From the NCBI GenBank assembly GCA_014380985.1, contig JACMIU010000760.1, positions 1 to 5,796 of the forward strand: a DNA stretch of 5,796 nt, read 5' to 3'. Each line of letters begins with the position of its first letter. The first letter of the stretch is position 1. Origin of the DNA: Armatimonadota bacterium. Its GTDB lineage: Bacteria; Armatimonadota; Armatimonadia; Armatimonadales; Armatimonadaceae. This document shows, piece after piece, positions 1 through 5,796 of this stretch. The translations under genes and the position numbers were made by a program. A model generated the notes under the pieces. That model ran no database searches and had not been told where the DNA came from. It saw nothing but the letters and a program-made list of their open reading frames with translations.

Positions 1-600
1 CGAAGCCGGGCGCAAGCCACCGCCTGCCTTTCCAACACCAAGCAGTACGCCCTTGCCATACAAGCCTACACGCAGGACTATGACGGAAACTACCTGCCAT
101 CGAGCAACGGTATATCTACAGTCGTTTCCTCGCATGAGGGAAGTTCTGTGGTTGCAAGTGAGAAGGGGTCTTCGACTTGGCTTGAGTTGATTCACCCTTA
201 TATGAAAGAAAAATATTTATCGTGTCCCACACGCGACATTATTTCCAGTGTGCATGACATCGCTTCAACAACTGGATATGCACTCAATAGTGATTTGAAT
301 AACGACGAAGTAGTCGGAGAAAACAAAAAACGTAGCATCGGCAAAAACGAGGCAGAAGTTCTGCTTCAGTCACGCATTGTTTCTGTATTTGATTGTGGAG
401 TTCCTATCGCATCAATGAACAACACTGATGTGGATACAAAATTGGTAGGTCACGATGGGAGAAGAGTCACACCGGGAGCCATCCGTCACAATAGAGGCGG
501 GAATTACGCTTTCGCCGACGGTCACGCGAAATGGTTTCGCCCTACCGCGTTCGTACAACGGTGTAGCGCGGACGATAACAAGCCCTGTTTCACGCCGTAA
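1..600 (+). CDS. DUF1559 / H-X9-DG pseudopilin-like protein, 5'-truncated
   Basis: The reading frame is open from base 1 to a TAA at 598-600, giving 199 visible residues. The visible N-terminus, starting RSRAQATACLSNTKQYALA, matches the part that follows the hydrophobic helix in DUF1559-type prepilin-like proteins. About 30-35 residues (type III leader peptide, methylation site, transmembrane helix) should therefore lie upstream of the window. Near the C-terminus is the family hallmark H-x9-DG: H163 and D173-G174, in RHNRGGNYAFADGHAKWF. Known members are exported and anchored by a type IV pilin-like N-terminus. Their exact job is mostly unknown, and many paralogues occur per genome in Armatimonadota and Planctomycetota. 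The middle (about bases 150-430) is poorly conserved in such families and here is clearly lower in GC than both ends. An ATG-like start inside the window (GTG at 148) is not needed, because homologous sequence begins at base 1. No functional link to the downstream metabolic genes is evident. Confidence 0.88.
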   Translation, partial: RSRAQATACLSNTKQYALAIQAYTQDYDGNYLPSSNGISTVVSSHEGSSVVASEKGSSTWLELIHPYMKEKYLSCPTRDIISSVHDIASTTGYALNSDLNNDEVVGENKKRSIGKNEAEVLLQSRIVSVFDCGVPIASMNNTDVDTKLVGHDGRRVTPGAIRHNRGGNYAFADGHAKWFRPTAFVQRCSADDNKPCFTP

Positions 601-604
601 TCCG

Positions 605-634
605 CGCCGCGAAATGCAGGAATCTTCCGCGGCG
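605..634 (+). repeat. Inverted repeat downstream of pseudopilin gene
   Basis: CGCCGCG at 605-611 is matched by its exact reverse complement CGCGGCG at 628-634, with a 16-base loop. This could form a 7-bp GC-only stem in RNA four bases after the pseudopilin stop codon. An intrinsic terminator is conceivable, but no T-tract follows. A Rho-type or weak terminator, an mRNA-stabilising stem, or chance in GC-rich DNA are all possible. Confidence 0.35.
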
Positions 635-651
635 TCGGCGAATAAACGCGC

Positions 652-656
652 AGGAG
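652..656 (+). promoter_or_regulatory. Shine-Dalgarno site for the isomerase gene
   Basis: AGGAG lies 10 bases before the ATG at 667. It supports that start over the internal in-frame ATGs at 715 and 781, neither of which has an equally good purine-rich site. Confidence 0.65.
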
Positions 657-666
657 CGAATACGTT

Positions 667-1662
667 ATGCCGTCCCCCACCCCGAACGCCGTTATTACCA
701 TCGAACGCGAGACCATGCCCCCAGTGGGCGTGGACGACACGCCGCCCGTGGAAGGCTTTCCTACTTTTGACGACTCGCCGATGCCGTTCCTCGAACGACT
801 CGGTTCGGACACGCCCGAACCGTTCCGCTACTGCCTCAACACCTCGACCCTGCGCGGCTTTGAATTGCCCTTGTGGGAGTTGGTGGACATAGCGGCGTCG
901 GCGGGCTACGAAGCCATCGAGCCGTGGGTATCGGAAATCGAAGCCTACCAGAAAAGCGGCGGCGATCTGCACGCGCTCCGCGAGCATATCAACGATTTGG
1001 GGCTGACGGTCGAATCCGCCATCGGTTTTTTTACGTGGGCGGTGGACGACGACACGGCGCGGGCGCAAGGAATGCAGGACGCTCTGGACGCCATGACGCT
1101 GGTGTCGCGCATCGGCGGCAAGCGGATCGCCGCGCCCGCGTGGGGCGCACACGAGGCGGACGCCCCCCCGCTCAATCTGCTCGAAGTCGCTAAACGCTAC
1201 GACGCACTTATCGAACTCGGCGCGATGAAAAATGTTGTGCCGATGGTCGAGGTGTGGGGCTTCAGCAAAAACCTGTCGCGCCTCGGCGAAGCGTTGCTGG
1301 TAGCGACCGAAAGCGGCAACGACGCGGCGTGTATCCTCAGCGACGTGTACCATTTCTACAAAGGCGGCTCGTCGGTGGACGCCCTACGCTTCGTGAACGC
1401 GGGGGAAGCGTTTCCCGTATTTCATGTCAACGATTACCCGTATATTCCCCGCGAAACCATCACCGACGCCGACCGCGTGTTCCCCGGCGACGGCGTGGCT
1501 CCGCTCCCGGTGATTTTCCGCGCCCTGCGCGAGGGCGGTTTTGCGGGCTACCTGTCGCTCGAACTTTTCAACACGACTTATGAGTTGGCGATGGATCCCC
1601 TGACTTTGGCGCGAACCGGTTTGGACAAATTGAAGGAGTGTGTTAAAGAGGCGTTTGAATAG
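667..1662 (+). CDS. Sugar phosphate isomerase/epimerase family protein (AP-endonuclease-2-like TIM barrel)
   Basis: This 331-residue protein belongs by pattern to the xylose-isomerase-like TIM-barrel family, cytoplasmic metal-dependent enzymes that isomerise or epimerise sugars and related polyols. The barrel starts near residue 52 (FRYCLNTSTLRG). Expected metal/catalytic residues are in the right order: E195 in VPMVEVWG, D226 and H229 in LSDVYHFYKGG, H253 in FHVND and E299 in LSLELF. All appear present, so an active enzyme is likely. The substrate is not predictable; inositol, hydroxypyruvate and rare-sugar enzymes share this fold. The first 50 or so residues are acidic and proline-rich and not part of the usual family, whose members run about 260-290 aa. 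AGGAG at 652-656 supports the ATG at 667, but a shorter start at 781 (residue 39) remains possible. The gene ends in TAG, 51 bases before the secreted protein's start. There is no signal peptide. Homopolymer runs (7 T at 1026, 7 C at 1163) do not break the frame. Confidence 0.9.
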   Translation: MPSPTPNAVITIERETMPPVGVDDTPPVEGFPTFDDSPMPFLERLGSDTPEPFRYCLNTSTLRGFELPLWELVDIAASAGYEAIEPWVSEIEAYQKSGGDLHALREHINDLGLTVESAIGFFTWAVDDDTARAQGMQDALDAMTLVSRIGGKRIAAPAWGAHEADAPPLNLLEVAKRYDALIELGAMKNVVPMVEVWGFSKNLSRLGEALLVATESGNDAACILSDVYHFYKGGSSVDALRFVNAGEAFPVFHVNDYPYIPRETITDADRVFPGDGVAPLPVIFRALREGGFAGYLSLELFNTTYELAMDPLTLARTGLDKLKECVKEAFE

Positions 1663-1683
1663 GTGCGACGCACCGGATTCGGT
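1662..1683 (+). promoter_or_regulatory. Palindrome with overlapping second hairpin, upstream of secreted-protein promoter
   Basis: GGTGCG-A-CGCACC (1662-1674) is a perfect 13-base dyad starting at the last base of the isomerase stop codon. ACCG-GATT-CGGT (1672-1683) is a second small inverted repeat sharing three bases with the first, so the two RNA hairpins could not form together. The palindrome ends 19 bases before the TATAAT hexamer and covers part of the expected -35 region. It could be an operator, an activator site, or a weak terminator stem (no T-tract). Function is inferred from position only. Confidence 0.35.
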
Positions 1684-1691
1684 CAAGGCGC

Positions 1692-1699
1692 GATATAAT
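1692..1699 (+). promoter_or_regulatory. Putative -10 promoter element (GATATAAT) for the secreted protein gene
   Basis: A perfect sigma-70 -10 hexamer, TATAAT, lies at 1694-1699, 14 bases before the ATG at 1714. A transcript starting the usual 6-8 bases downstream would begin near 1706, giving a leader of about 8 bases. That fits the absence of a Shine-Dalgarno site here. No TTGACA-like -35 box is visible 16-18 bases upstream; that position overlaps the 1662-1674 palindrome. The same octamer recurs at 5189-5196. Confidence 0.55.
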
Positions 1700-1713
1700 C
1701 CGTGGATAACCTC

Positions 1714-4251
1714 ATGCGTATTTCCTTATCTTTGCCCGCTTTGTTTTTGTGTATCGCCGCCGTGTCTCCGGCATGGGCGCAACTCACTGTGCGTTCGCAA
1801 GGCACGTTCACCGACAAAACCGCCGCGCCGCACCGCTGGTACGTCAACGGGGCGCACACGATGGTTTGGGACGACAAGCCGTATGTGCCGGTCGGCGGGC
1901 GGTTCGTGGCGAAATCATGGTCGGCGACCGCAACCGCCGCCGACTACGACGCCGATGTCGCCGCGCTGAAAAGCCTCCAAAAAAGCGGCGTGACCGACAT
2001 ATATGTTCAGGCGGCGGGGAACGGTCTGACCACCGTGAAACCCGCGAACATCCAGAAGTTAGTGGACTTTTTGGACGAGAACGGCTTCACCTACGGCGTT
2101 TCGATCAACGACGGACCCCGTGAACCGCTCCTCGGCTACGTCGTGCGACCCGGCGCACACCGGCAAATCGTCCCTTCCGGTGGCGGCGAGTTGACATTTC
2201 CGGTGGTGAACGCGGCAAGCGGCTTGTTTTTCACCGTCAGCAGCACCGGGGGCGAACTGCGCGATTCCGGCGAAGCGACCGTGAACGGCGACACCTTGCG
2301 CGTATCGGTCAAGGATGACATCAGCCCGCTCGCTGTCGGTTCCGGCACGGTTCCGACCGTGGCGATTCTGCTTCCCGAACGTATCTTCACGGTTTCCGAC
2401 GGTTTGCAGATGCGGAATCTGTGGGACGGCTTCGACCCGTACCGCGACGCACTGATTACACTGTTCGCGCAGGTCAAGTTTGGCAAAGGCTTTCGCTTTG
2501 TCTGCGATCCGCTTCCGGCGAATCTCGCCCTGACCGACGCATTCGGCAAGGTAATCCCCACATCGGCGGCGTTTCGCACCGAATGGGCGGCGTACCTCGG
2601 CACGAAGTACCGTTCGCTCCCGAACGTGATTGCGGCCTGGGGCATCCAAGACCCGCTCGTCACGTCGTTCGACGATGTGGCGAAACTGCTCCCCCTCTGG
2701 TACGGCGGCAAAGGAATCGCGCAGTTTCACGATACGCAATCCAAGAAAACGCTTCGCGCCACGTGGGATCGGTCGGCGTTCTGGGACGATTTAGCGGCGT
2801 TCAAGCGCGAATCGGTGCGCGGCTACATGAACGATTTAGCCGTCACGCTCAAGCGCACGGTCGCCGACGTACCGGTTGTGTACCGCAACGGGGCGGGGGC
2901 GGGTTGGAACGAACTGTTCGACGATTTACCCGCGGCGCAAGGCTTTGACGGCTTCGGGATAGTTGCCACTGGGCGCGGTTCCGACGCGGCGGCGCGGTCG
3001 GGCGCGTATACGTTCGCGCAAGCGTCCGCCTGTCCGAAAACCATCTGGCTACCGGTGCTGTCGGTCGGCGAATCCGTTCCCGCAAAGCCGTTCGCCGATA
3101 AAACGTCCCTTTCCGGCACATTCGATTGGCTCCGCGAGTCTGGCGCGAAAGGCTTTTTCGTCAACCTGTCCCCCACCGCACCGGAACAAAACGATTGGCT
3201 CAAATCCTACGCGACCGTGCTGGACGCCACCGGAATGCGAACGCGCCTCGAAAGTGCGGGCGCGTCGCAAGCCCCCTCCGCCGTGTTCTACCCGCGCCGC
3301 GACCAGACCGACTTAGTCCCCACGGTGCTTTCCACGGGCGGCGGTTGGTGGCTCCCGACCAACCGCGCCGGGCAGGTGTACGATTTCGGTTCCGCCGGAC
3401 GCGCCTACGGCATCGAGGAGCCGAACGCGGGCTTTGTTTACTATCTTTGGAACCCGGCAGGAACGCGCAAAATCACGCTCACCGTGCCGAAAACCGCCAC
3501 CGACGGCAAAACGGCAAACCGCGTGGCGTGGAGCGCGAACGCCAAAGGCGAACTCAAAAAGCAAACGCTGACGCTCACCATCGGGCAGGAACCCGTGCGC
3601 CTGCTCAATTACCCGGTGATTCCCGTGCCGCAGGAAGCGTACCCCGAAGCCCGCACCGAAACCGACGCTTTTGCGAAAGCCGAGAAAACCGCGAAATCGG
3701 TGGATGCCGGACGCTACGCGCTGAACGCCACACAAATCTACTATAAGAAAGACAACCCGCTTCCCGGTGTGCAGGAGATTCTCGCGCTCCTTGCCCGGAT
3801 GCGCTTCGAGAAGCGCAACTACTTTTGGTACGATGTCGAGTACGCCCCGGCGCATTCATTCGACGAAACGAGTCCGCTTCCCGGCGCGAGCGGCAACCGT
3901 GTGCTTCGCGTGGACGAACGGGCGGACAATGCTCCGGCGGTCGCACAGATCAAAATTAACTTCGGCGAACAAGCCTTGCGCGACGTTTGGCTGTCCGTGT
4001 CGCCAAACGCTCTGATTTCGCTCCGGCTCGACGGTCGCCCGCTGATAACCACAGCGACGATCCCGACCACGGCGGGCGGGTTATACGCGAACGGCTCGCT
4101 TATCTGGACGCGGTTCGGTTCGGCAACGATTCCGAAAGGCGAACACGTTTTGGAGATTCGCGCCGATGGAGCGGCTCTGGTGGACGCCCTACTGCTTTCG
4201 CGTGGCCCTTTCGACCCGAACGGCGCGAACCCGCCGCCGGTGGAGCCATAA
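1714..4251 (+). CDS. Large secreted glycoside-hydrolase-like protein with C-terminal beta-sandwich modules
   Basis: I chose the ATG at 1714 (845 aa) over the GTG at 1702 because it gives a clean signal peptide: MRISLSLPALF, then a hydrophobic stretch ending A20-W21-A22, cleaved before Q23. The GTG would also sit upstream of the predicted transcript start. Residues about 40-500 resemble a clan-A-type (beta/alpha)8 glycosidase barrel. Strand-like segments are YVPVGGRF, VTDIYVQA, FTYGVSIN, GFRFVCDPLP (259-268), VIAAWGIQDP (305-314), PVVYRNG, FDGFGIVATG, WLPVLSVGES (nucleophile-like E453) and AKGFFVNLSP. A beta-rich insertion lies at about 141-225. The acid/base position, usually Asn-Glu, reads Q312-D313. 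Residues about 510-640 look like the beta domain that follows such barrels (YYLWNPAGTRKITLTVP). Residues about 667-835 resemble a carbohydrate-binding-type beta-sandwich. The tail is proline-rich, with no LPXTG or PEP-CTERM sorting signal. I cannot assign a GH family; a catalytically altered or purely binding protein is possible. The kinase gene follows after five bases. Confidence 0.8.
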   Translation: MRISLSLPALFLCIAAVSPAWAQLTVRSQGTFTDKTAAPHRWYVNGAHTMVWDDKPYVPVGGRFVAKSWSATATAADYDADVAALKSLQKSGVTDIYVQAAGNGLTTVKPANIQKLVDFLDENGFTYGVSINDGPREPLLGYVVRPGAHRQIVPSGGGELTFPVVNAASGLFFTVSSTGGELRDSGEATVNGDTLRVSVKDDISPLAVGSGTVPTVAILLPERIFTVSDGLQMRNLWDGFDPYRDALITLFAQVKFGKGFRFVCDPLPANLALTDAFGKVIPTSAAFRTEWAAYLGTKYRSLPNVIAAWGIQDPLVTSFDDVAKLLPLWYGGKGIAQFHDTQSKKTLRATWDRSAFWDDLAAFKRESVRGYMNDLAVTLKRTVADVPVVYRNGAGAGWNELFDDLPAAQGFDGFGIVATGRGSDAAARSGAYTFAQASACPKTIWLPVLSVGESVPAKPFADKTSLSGTFDWLRESGAKGFFVNLSPTAPEQNDWLKSYATVLDATGMRTRLESAGASQAPSAVFYPRRDQTDLVPTVLSTGGGWWLPTNRAGQVYDFGSAGRAYGIEEPNAGFVYYLWNPAGTRKITLTVPKTATDGKTANRVAWSANAKGELKKQTLTLTIGQEPVRLLNYPVIPVPQEAYPEARTETDAFAKAEKTAKSVDAGRYALNATQIYYKKDNPLPGVQEILALLARMRFEKRNYFWYDVEYAPAHSFDETSPLPGASGNRVLRVDERADNAPAVAQIKINFGEQALRDVWLSVSPNALISLRLDGRPLITTATIPTTAGGLYANGSLIWTRFGSATIPKGEHVLEIRADGAALVDALLLSRGPFDPNGANPPPVEP
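4242..4245 (+). promoter_or_regulatory. Shine-Dalgarno-like site for the kinase gene
   Basis: GGAG inside the last codons of the secreted-protein gene lies 11 bases before the ATG at 4257. The spacing is a little long. With the five-base gap between the upstream TAA (4249-4251) and this ATG, it points to translational coupling on one mRNA. Confidence 0.45.
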
Positions 4252-4256
4252 GCGTT

Positions 4257-5195
4257 ATGGCGCAGGTGATTTGCTTCGGCTTGCTGGTTGCCGATTGCGT
4301 GACGGCAACGGTGGACACCCTGCCGGAGCGCGGAACGCTTGCAATCGTTGACCGCGTAGAACTGCACGTCGGCGGGTGCGCGGCAAACACTGCTATCGCG
4401 CTGGCGAAATTGGGGCTTTCGGCGGGAATTATCGGCGGCGTCGGCGCGGATGGTCTGGGCGATTTCGTGCTGGGCGCGGTTGCGGGCGCGGGCGTGGATG
4501 TGCGCGGTGTGAAGCGGTTCGCGAATGTACCTACGGCGGCAACCACGGTTTGCGTTCATTCCGACGCCGAGCGAACGTTTTTGCACGTTCCCGGCGCGAA
4601 CGCCCGGTTCGTGGCAAGCGACGCTGATTGGAGCGTCATCGACGGCGCGGGCGTTTTCCATATTGCCGGGGCGCAACTGATGGGCGCACTGGAGCGCGAG
4701 AATGGCATCGCGGCAGTGGCGGAGGAAGCCAAACGGCGCGGCATGACTGTGACGCTCGACACAGTGATGAACCCCGAATCGCTCGGCTGGCAGGCACTCG
4801 CGCCCGCCCTGCCGTTTGTGGACTGGATGCTACCGAGCGAACCGGAAGCGGCGACACTGACCGGCGAAACCGACTTGTCGCGGCAAGCGGAAGCGTTCCG
4901 CACGGCGGGGGCGAAAAATGTAGCCATCAAGCGCGGCGCGGCGGGGTGTGCCGTGTTCCCTGATAGCGGCGCACCATTCACCGTGCCACCGCTTTCCGTC
5001 GCCGCGTTAGACACGCTCGGCGCGGGCGATGCATGGGTCGCCGGGTTCCTGCTCGGTTTGGTGCGCGGTCTGCCCGCGCCGGAAACGGCACGGTTTGCCA
5101 ACGCCGTAGGCGCGTTCGCGGTGACAGGCTACGGCGCGACTACAATGATTCGCACCGAAGCCGAAACGCTCGCGTTCCTGAATCGAATGATATAA
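4257..5195 (+). CDS. PfkB-family carbohydrate kinase
   Basis: This 312-residue protein has the usual length for a ribokinase/PfkB-type kinase, which transfers phosphate from ATP to a sugar or nucleoside hydroxyl in the cytoplasm. The substrate-side motif is HVGGCAANTAIALAKLG (37-53), with the GG pair at 39-40. The second PfkB signature is DTLGAGDAWVAGFL (252-265), with the GAGD anion hole and D258 as catalytic base. PTAATTVCVHSDAERTFLH (92-110) and ARFANAVGAFAVTGYGATT (278-296) also fit; the latter recalls YdjH-like sugar kinases. The commonly seen P-N-x-x-E motif reads LPSEPEA (192-198), with Ser for Asn. The specific sugar is unknown. The frame stays open upstream to 3987, but that part lies inside the secreted-protein gene. 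The ATG at 4257, five bases after that gene's stop, starts exactly at the first beta strand (VICFGLLVADCV), so it is the real start. The TAA stop lies inside the TATAAT element of the next gene. Confidence 0.93.
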   Translation: MAQVICFGLLVADCVTATVDTLPERGTLAIVDRVELHVGGCAANTAIALAKLGLSAGIIGGVGADGLGDFVLGAVAGAGVDVRGVKRFANVPTAATTVCVHSDAERTFLHVPGANARFVASDADWSVIDGAGVFHIAGAQLMGALERENGIAAVAEEAKRRGMTVTLDTVMNPESLGWQALAPALPFVDWMLPSEPEAATLTGETDLSRQAEAFRTAGAKNVAIKRGAAGCAVFPDSGAPFTVPPLSVAALDTLGAGDAWVAGFLLGLVRGLPAPETARFANAVGAFAVTGYGATTMIRTEAETLAFLNRMI

Positions 5196-5196
5196 T
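5189..5196 (+). promoter_or_regulatory. Putative -10 promoter element (GATATAAT) for the ABC transporter gene
   Basis: TATAAT at 5191-5196 overlaps the kinase stop codon (TAA, 5193-5195) and lies 8 bases before the ATG at 5205. Transcription would start at or within a base or two of that ATG, giving a leaderless mRNA. No Shine-Dalgarno sequence is present in the nine-base gap or the end of the kinase gene, and no TTGACA-like -35 box is visible. The octamer is identical to that at 1692-1699. Confidence 0.5.
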
Positions 5197-5204
5197 TTCC
5201 TTCA

Positions 5205-5796
5205 ATGGCTGTATCCGCTTTTCCCATTGCGTCCCCTACCACACCGGTTCTGCAAATTACCGATCTTTCTATCGCCTTTCCCAGCGCATCCGGCAAAATG
5301 AACCGCGTTACCGAAGGCGTTTCGCTTTCCGTTCACGCGGGCGAAGTGGTCGGCGTGGTCGGTGAGTCGGGTTCGGGTAAGTCTATGACCGCGCTGTCGG
5401 TGCTGGGACTGATACCGGAGCCGGGGCGCGTGGTGGGTGGTGCGATTACGCTTGCGGGCGAGAATGTCCTCGCGCTAACGGAAAAGCAGAAACAGCGTAT
5501 TCGCGGCGGTGTGGCGGCGATGATTTTTCAAGACCCGATGACATGCCTGAATCCGGTGTTTACCGTGGGCGAACAGATTGCCGAAGCCGTGATTTTGCAC
5601 AGGGACATCAAGAACAAGCGCGAGGCGATGCGGGAAGCGATAGACGCCCTGCGCCGGGTGCAGATCCCCTCCCCCGAACGCCGCGCCGCGCAGTACCCGC
5701 ACGAACTTTCCGGCGGGATGCGCCAGCGCGTGATGATTGCGATGGCTTTGGCGTGTCGCCCCGCGCTTCTTTTAGCCGACGAACCGACTACGGCAC
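5205..5796 (+). CDS. Opp/Dpp-type ABC transporter ATP-binding protein, 3'-truncated by window end
   Basis: The frame is open from the ATG at 5205 to the window end: 197 residues of an expected 320-340. It reads as the OppD/DppD type of ATPase, which powers uptake of oligopeptides and, in some members, oligosaccharides or metals, as a cytoplasmic subunit on a permease pair. Visible motifs are Walker A GESGSGKS (53-60), Q-loop FQDPMTCLNPV (108-118, Q109), signature LSGGMRQR (168-175) and Walker B ALLLADEPT (187-195, catalytic E193). All are intact. The D-loop, H-loop and the C-terminal oligopeptide-transporter extension lie beyond the window. Strand one, PVLQITDLSIAFPS (14-27), follows a short 13-residue lead, so the 5205 start is sensible; an in-frame ATG at 5298 would cut into the first strand. 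The gene sits nine bases after the kinase stop but may have its own promoter (5189-5196). Permease and solute-binding genes would be expected downstream. Confidence 0.93.
   Translation, partial: MAVSAFPIASPTTPVLQITDLSIAFPSASGKMNRVTEGVSLSVHAGEVVGVVGESGSGKSMTALSVLGLIPEPGRVVGGAITLAGENVLALTEKQKQRIRGGVAAMIFQDPMTCLNPVFTVGEQIAEAVILHRDIKNKREAMREAIDALRRVQIPSPERRAAQYPHELSGGMRQRVMIAMALACRPALLLADEPTTA

Noticed and set aside
1026..1169. Homopolymer runs (7 T at 1026-1032, 7 C at 1163-1169) as possible phase-variation or frameshift sites
   Set aside because: The reading frame is intact through both, and the protein motifs before and after them fit one continuous domain.
412..1353. Long antisense open frame (313 codons) opposite the pseudopilin end and isomerase
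   Set aside because: Its product is Arg/His/Val-rich with no recognisable domain, and it overlaps two well-supported genes. It is what GC-rich coding DNA produces on the opposite strand.
3987..4256. Upstream extension of the kinase reading frame by 90 codons
   Set aside because: It lies entirely inside the secreted-protein gene. The translated stretch is Arg-rich and unlike any kinase N-terminus, and the family fold starts right after the ATG at 4257.
3819..4676. Antisense open frame (285 codons) across the secreted-protein/kinase junction
   Set aside because: It has low-complexity Arg/Ala/Ser content, no start signal and no domain, and it overlaps two convincing sense genes.
638..5345. Frequent GGCGAA/CGGCGAA words as a possible uptake or recognition sequence
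   Set aside because: They mostly fall in frame as Gly-Glu codons in GC-rich genes with strong codon preference, and there is no fixed spacing or longer consensus.
1..5796. CRISPR array, tRNA/rRNA, insertion sequence or attachment site
   Set aside because: I saw no regularly spaced direct repeats, cloverleaf-like sequence, transposase motifs or flanking direct repeats. Genes fill almost the whole window.

Overview
The window is GC-rich (roughly 60% by eye) and looks like bacterial chromosome from a lineage with large families of secreted, pilin-like 'H-X9-DG' proteins. The partial first gene carries the segment ACLSNTKQYALAIQAYTQDYDGNYLP and a C-terminal H-x9-DG motif. Together these are typical of Armatimonadota and also occur in Planctomycetota, Verrucomicrobiota and Lentisphaerota. 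Armatimonadota is my best guess, but it rests on this one protein style plus the gene context. All five genes lie on the + strand and are tightly packed; no gap exceeds about 70 bases.

Layout: (1) 1-600 is the 3' end of a DUF1559-type pseudopilin gene; its N-terminal methylation/transmembrane part lies outside the window. (2) 667-1662 is a sugar phosphate isomerase/epimerase-type TIM barrel with all expected metal ligands and an unusual N-terminal extension. (3) 1714-4251 is a large secreted multidomain protein (845 aa) resembling a glycoside hydrolase: signal peptide, clan-A-like barrel with an inserted beta domain, then two further beta-rich regions. Its apparent acid/base position reads Gln-Asp rather than Asn-Glu. 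(4) 4257-5195 is a PfkB-family sugar kinase. (5) 5205 to the window end is the N-terminal two thirds of an Opp/Dpp-type ABC transporter ATPase, cut off just after Walker B.

Genes 2-5 would make a coherent carbohydrate-use module: an exported glycan-handling protein, an ABC importer of the family that carries oligopeptides and some oligosaccharides, a sugar kinase and a sugar isomerase/epimerase. The substrate cannot be read from the sequence.

The least ordinary signals are regulatory. The octamer GATATAAT, containing a perfect -10 hexamer, occurs just upstream of genes 3 and 5, which both lack a Shine-Dalgarno sequence. Genes 2 and 4 instead have purine-rich Shine-Dalgarno-like sites. This suggests leaderless or near-leaderless transcription for two genes. 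A 13-bp near-perfect palindrome lies where the -35 box of gene 3 would be. I did not find a CRISPR array, tRNA, rRNA, insertion sequence or clearly novel defence system.
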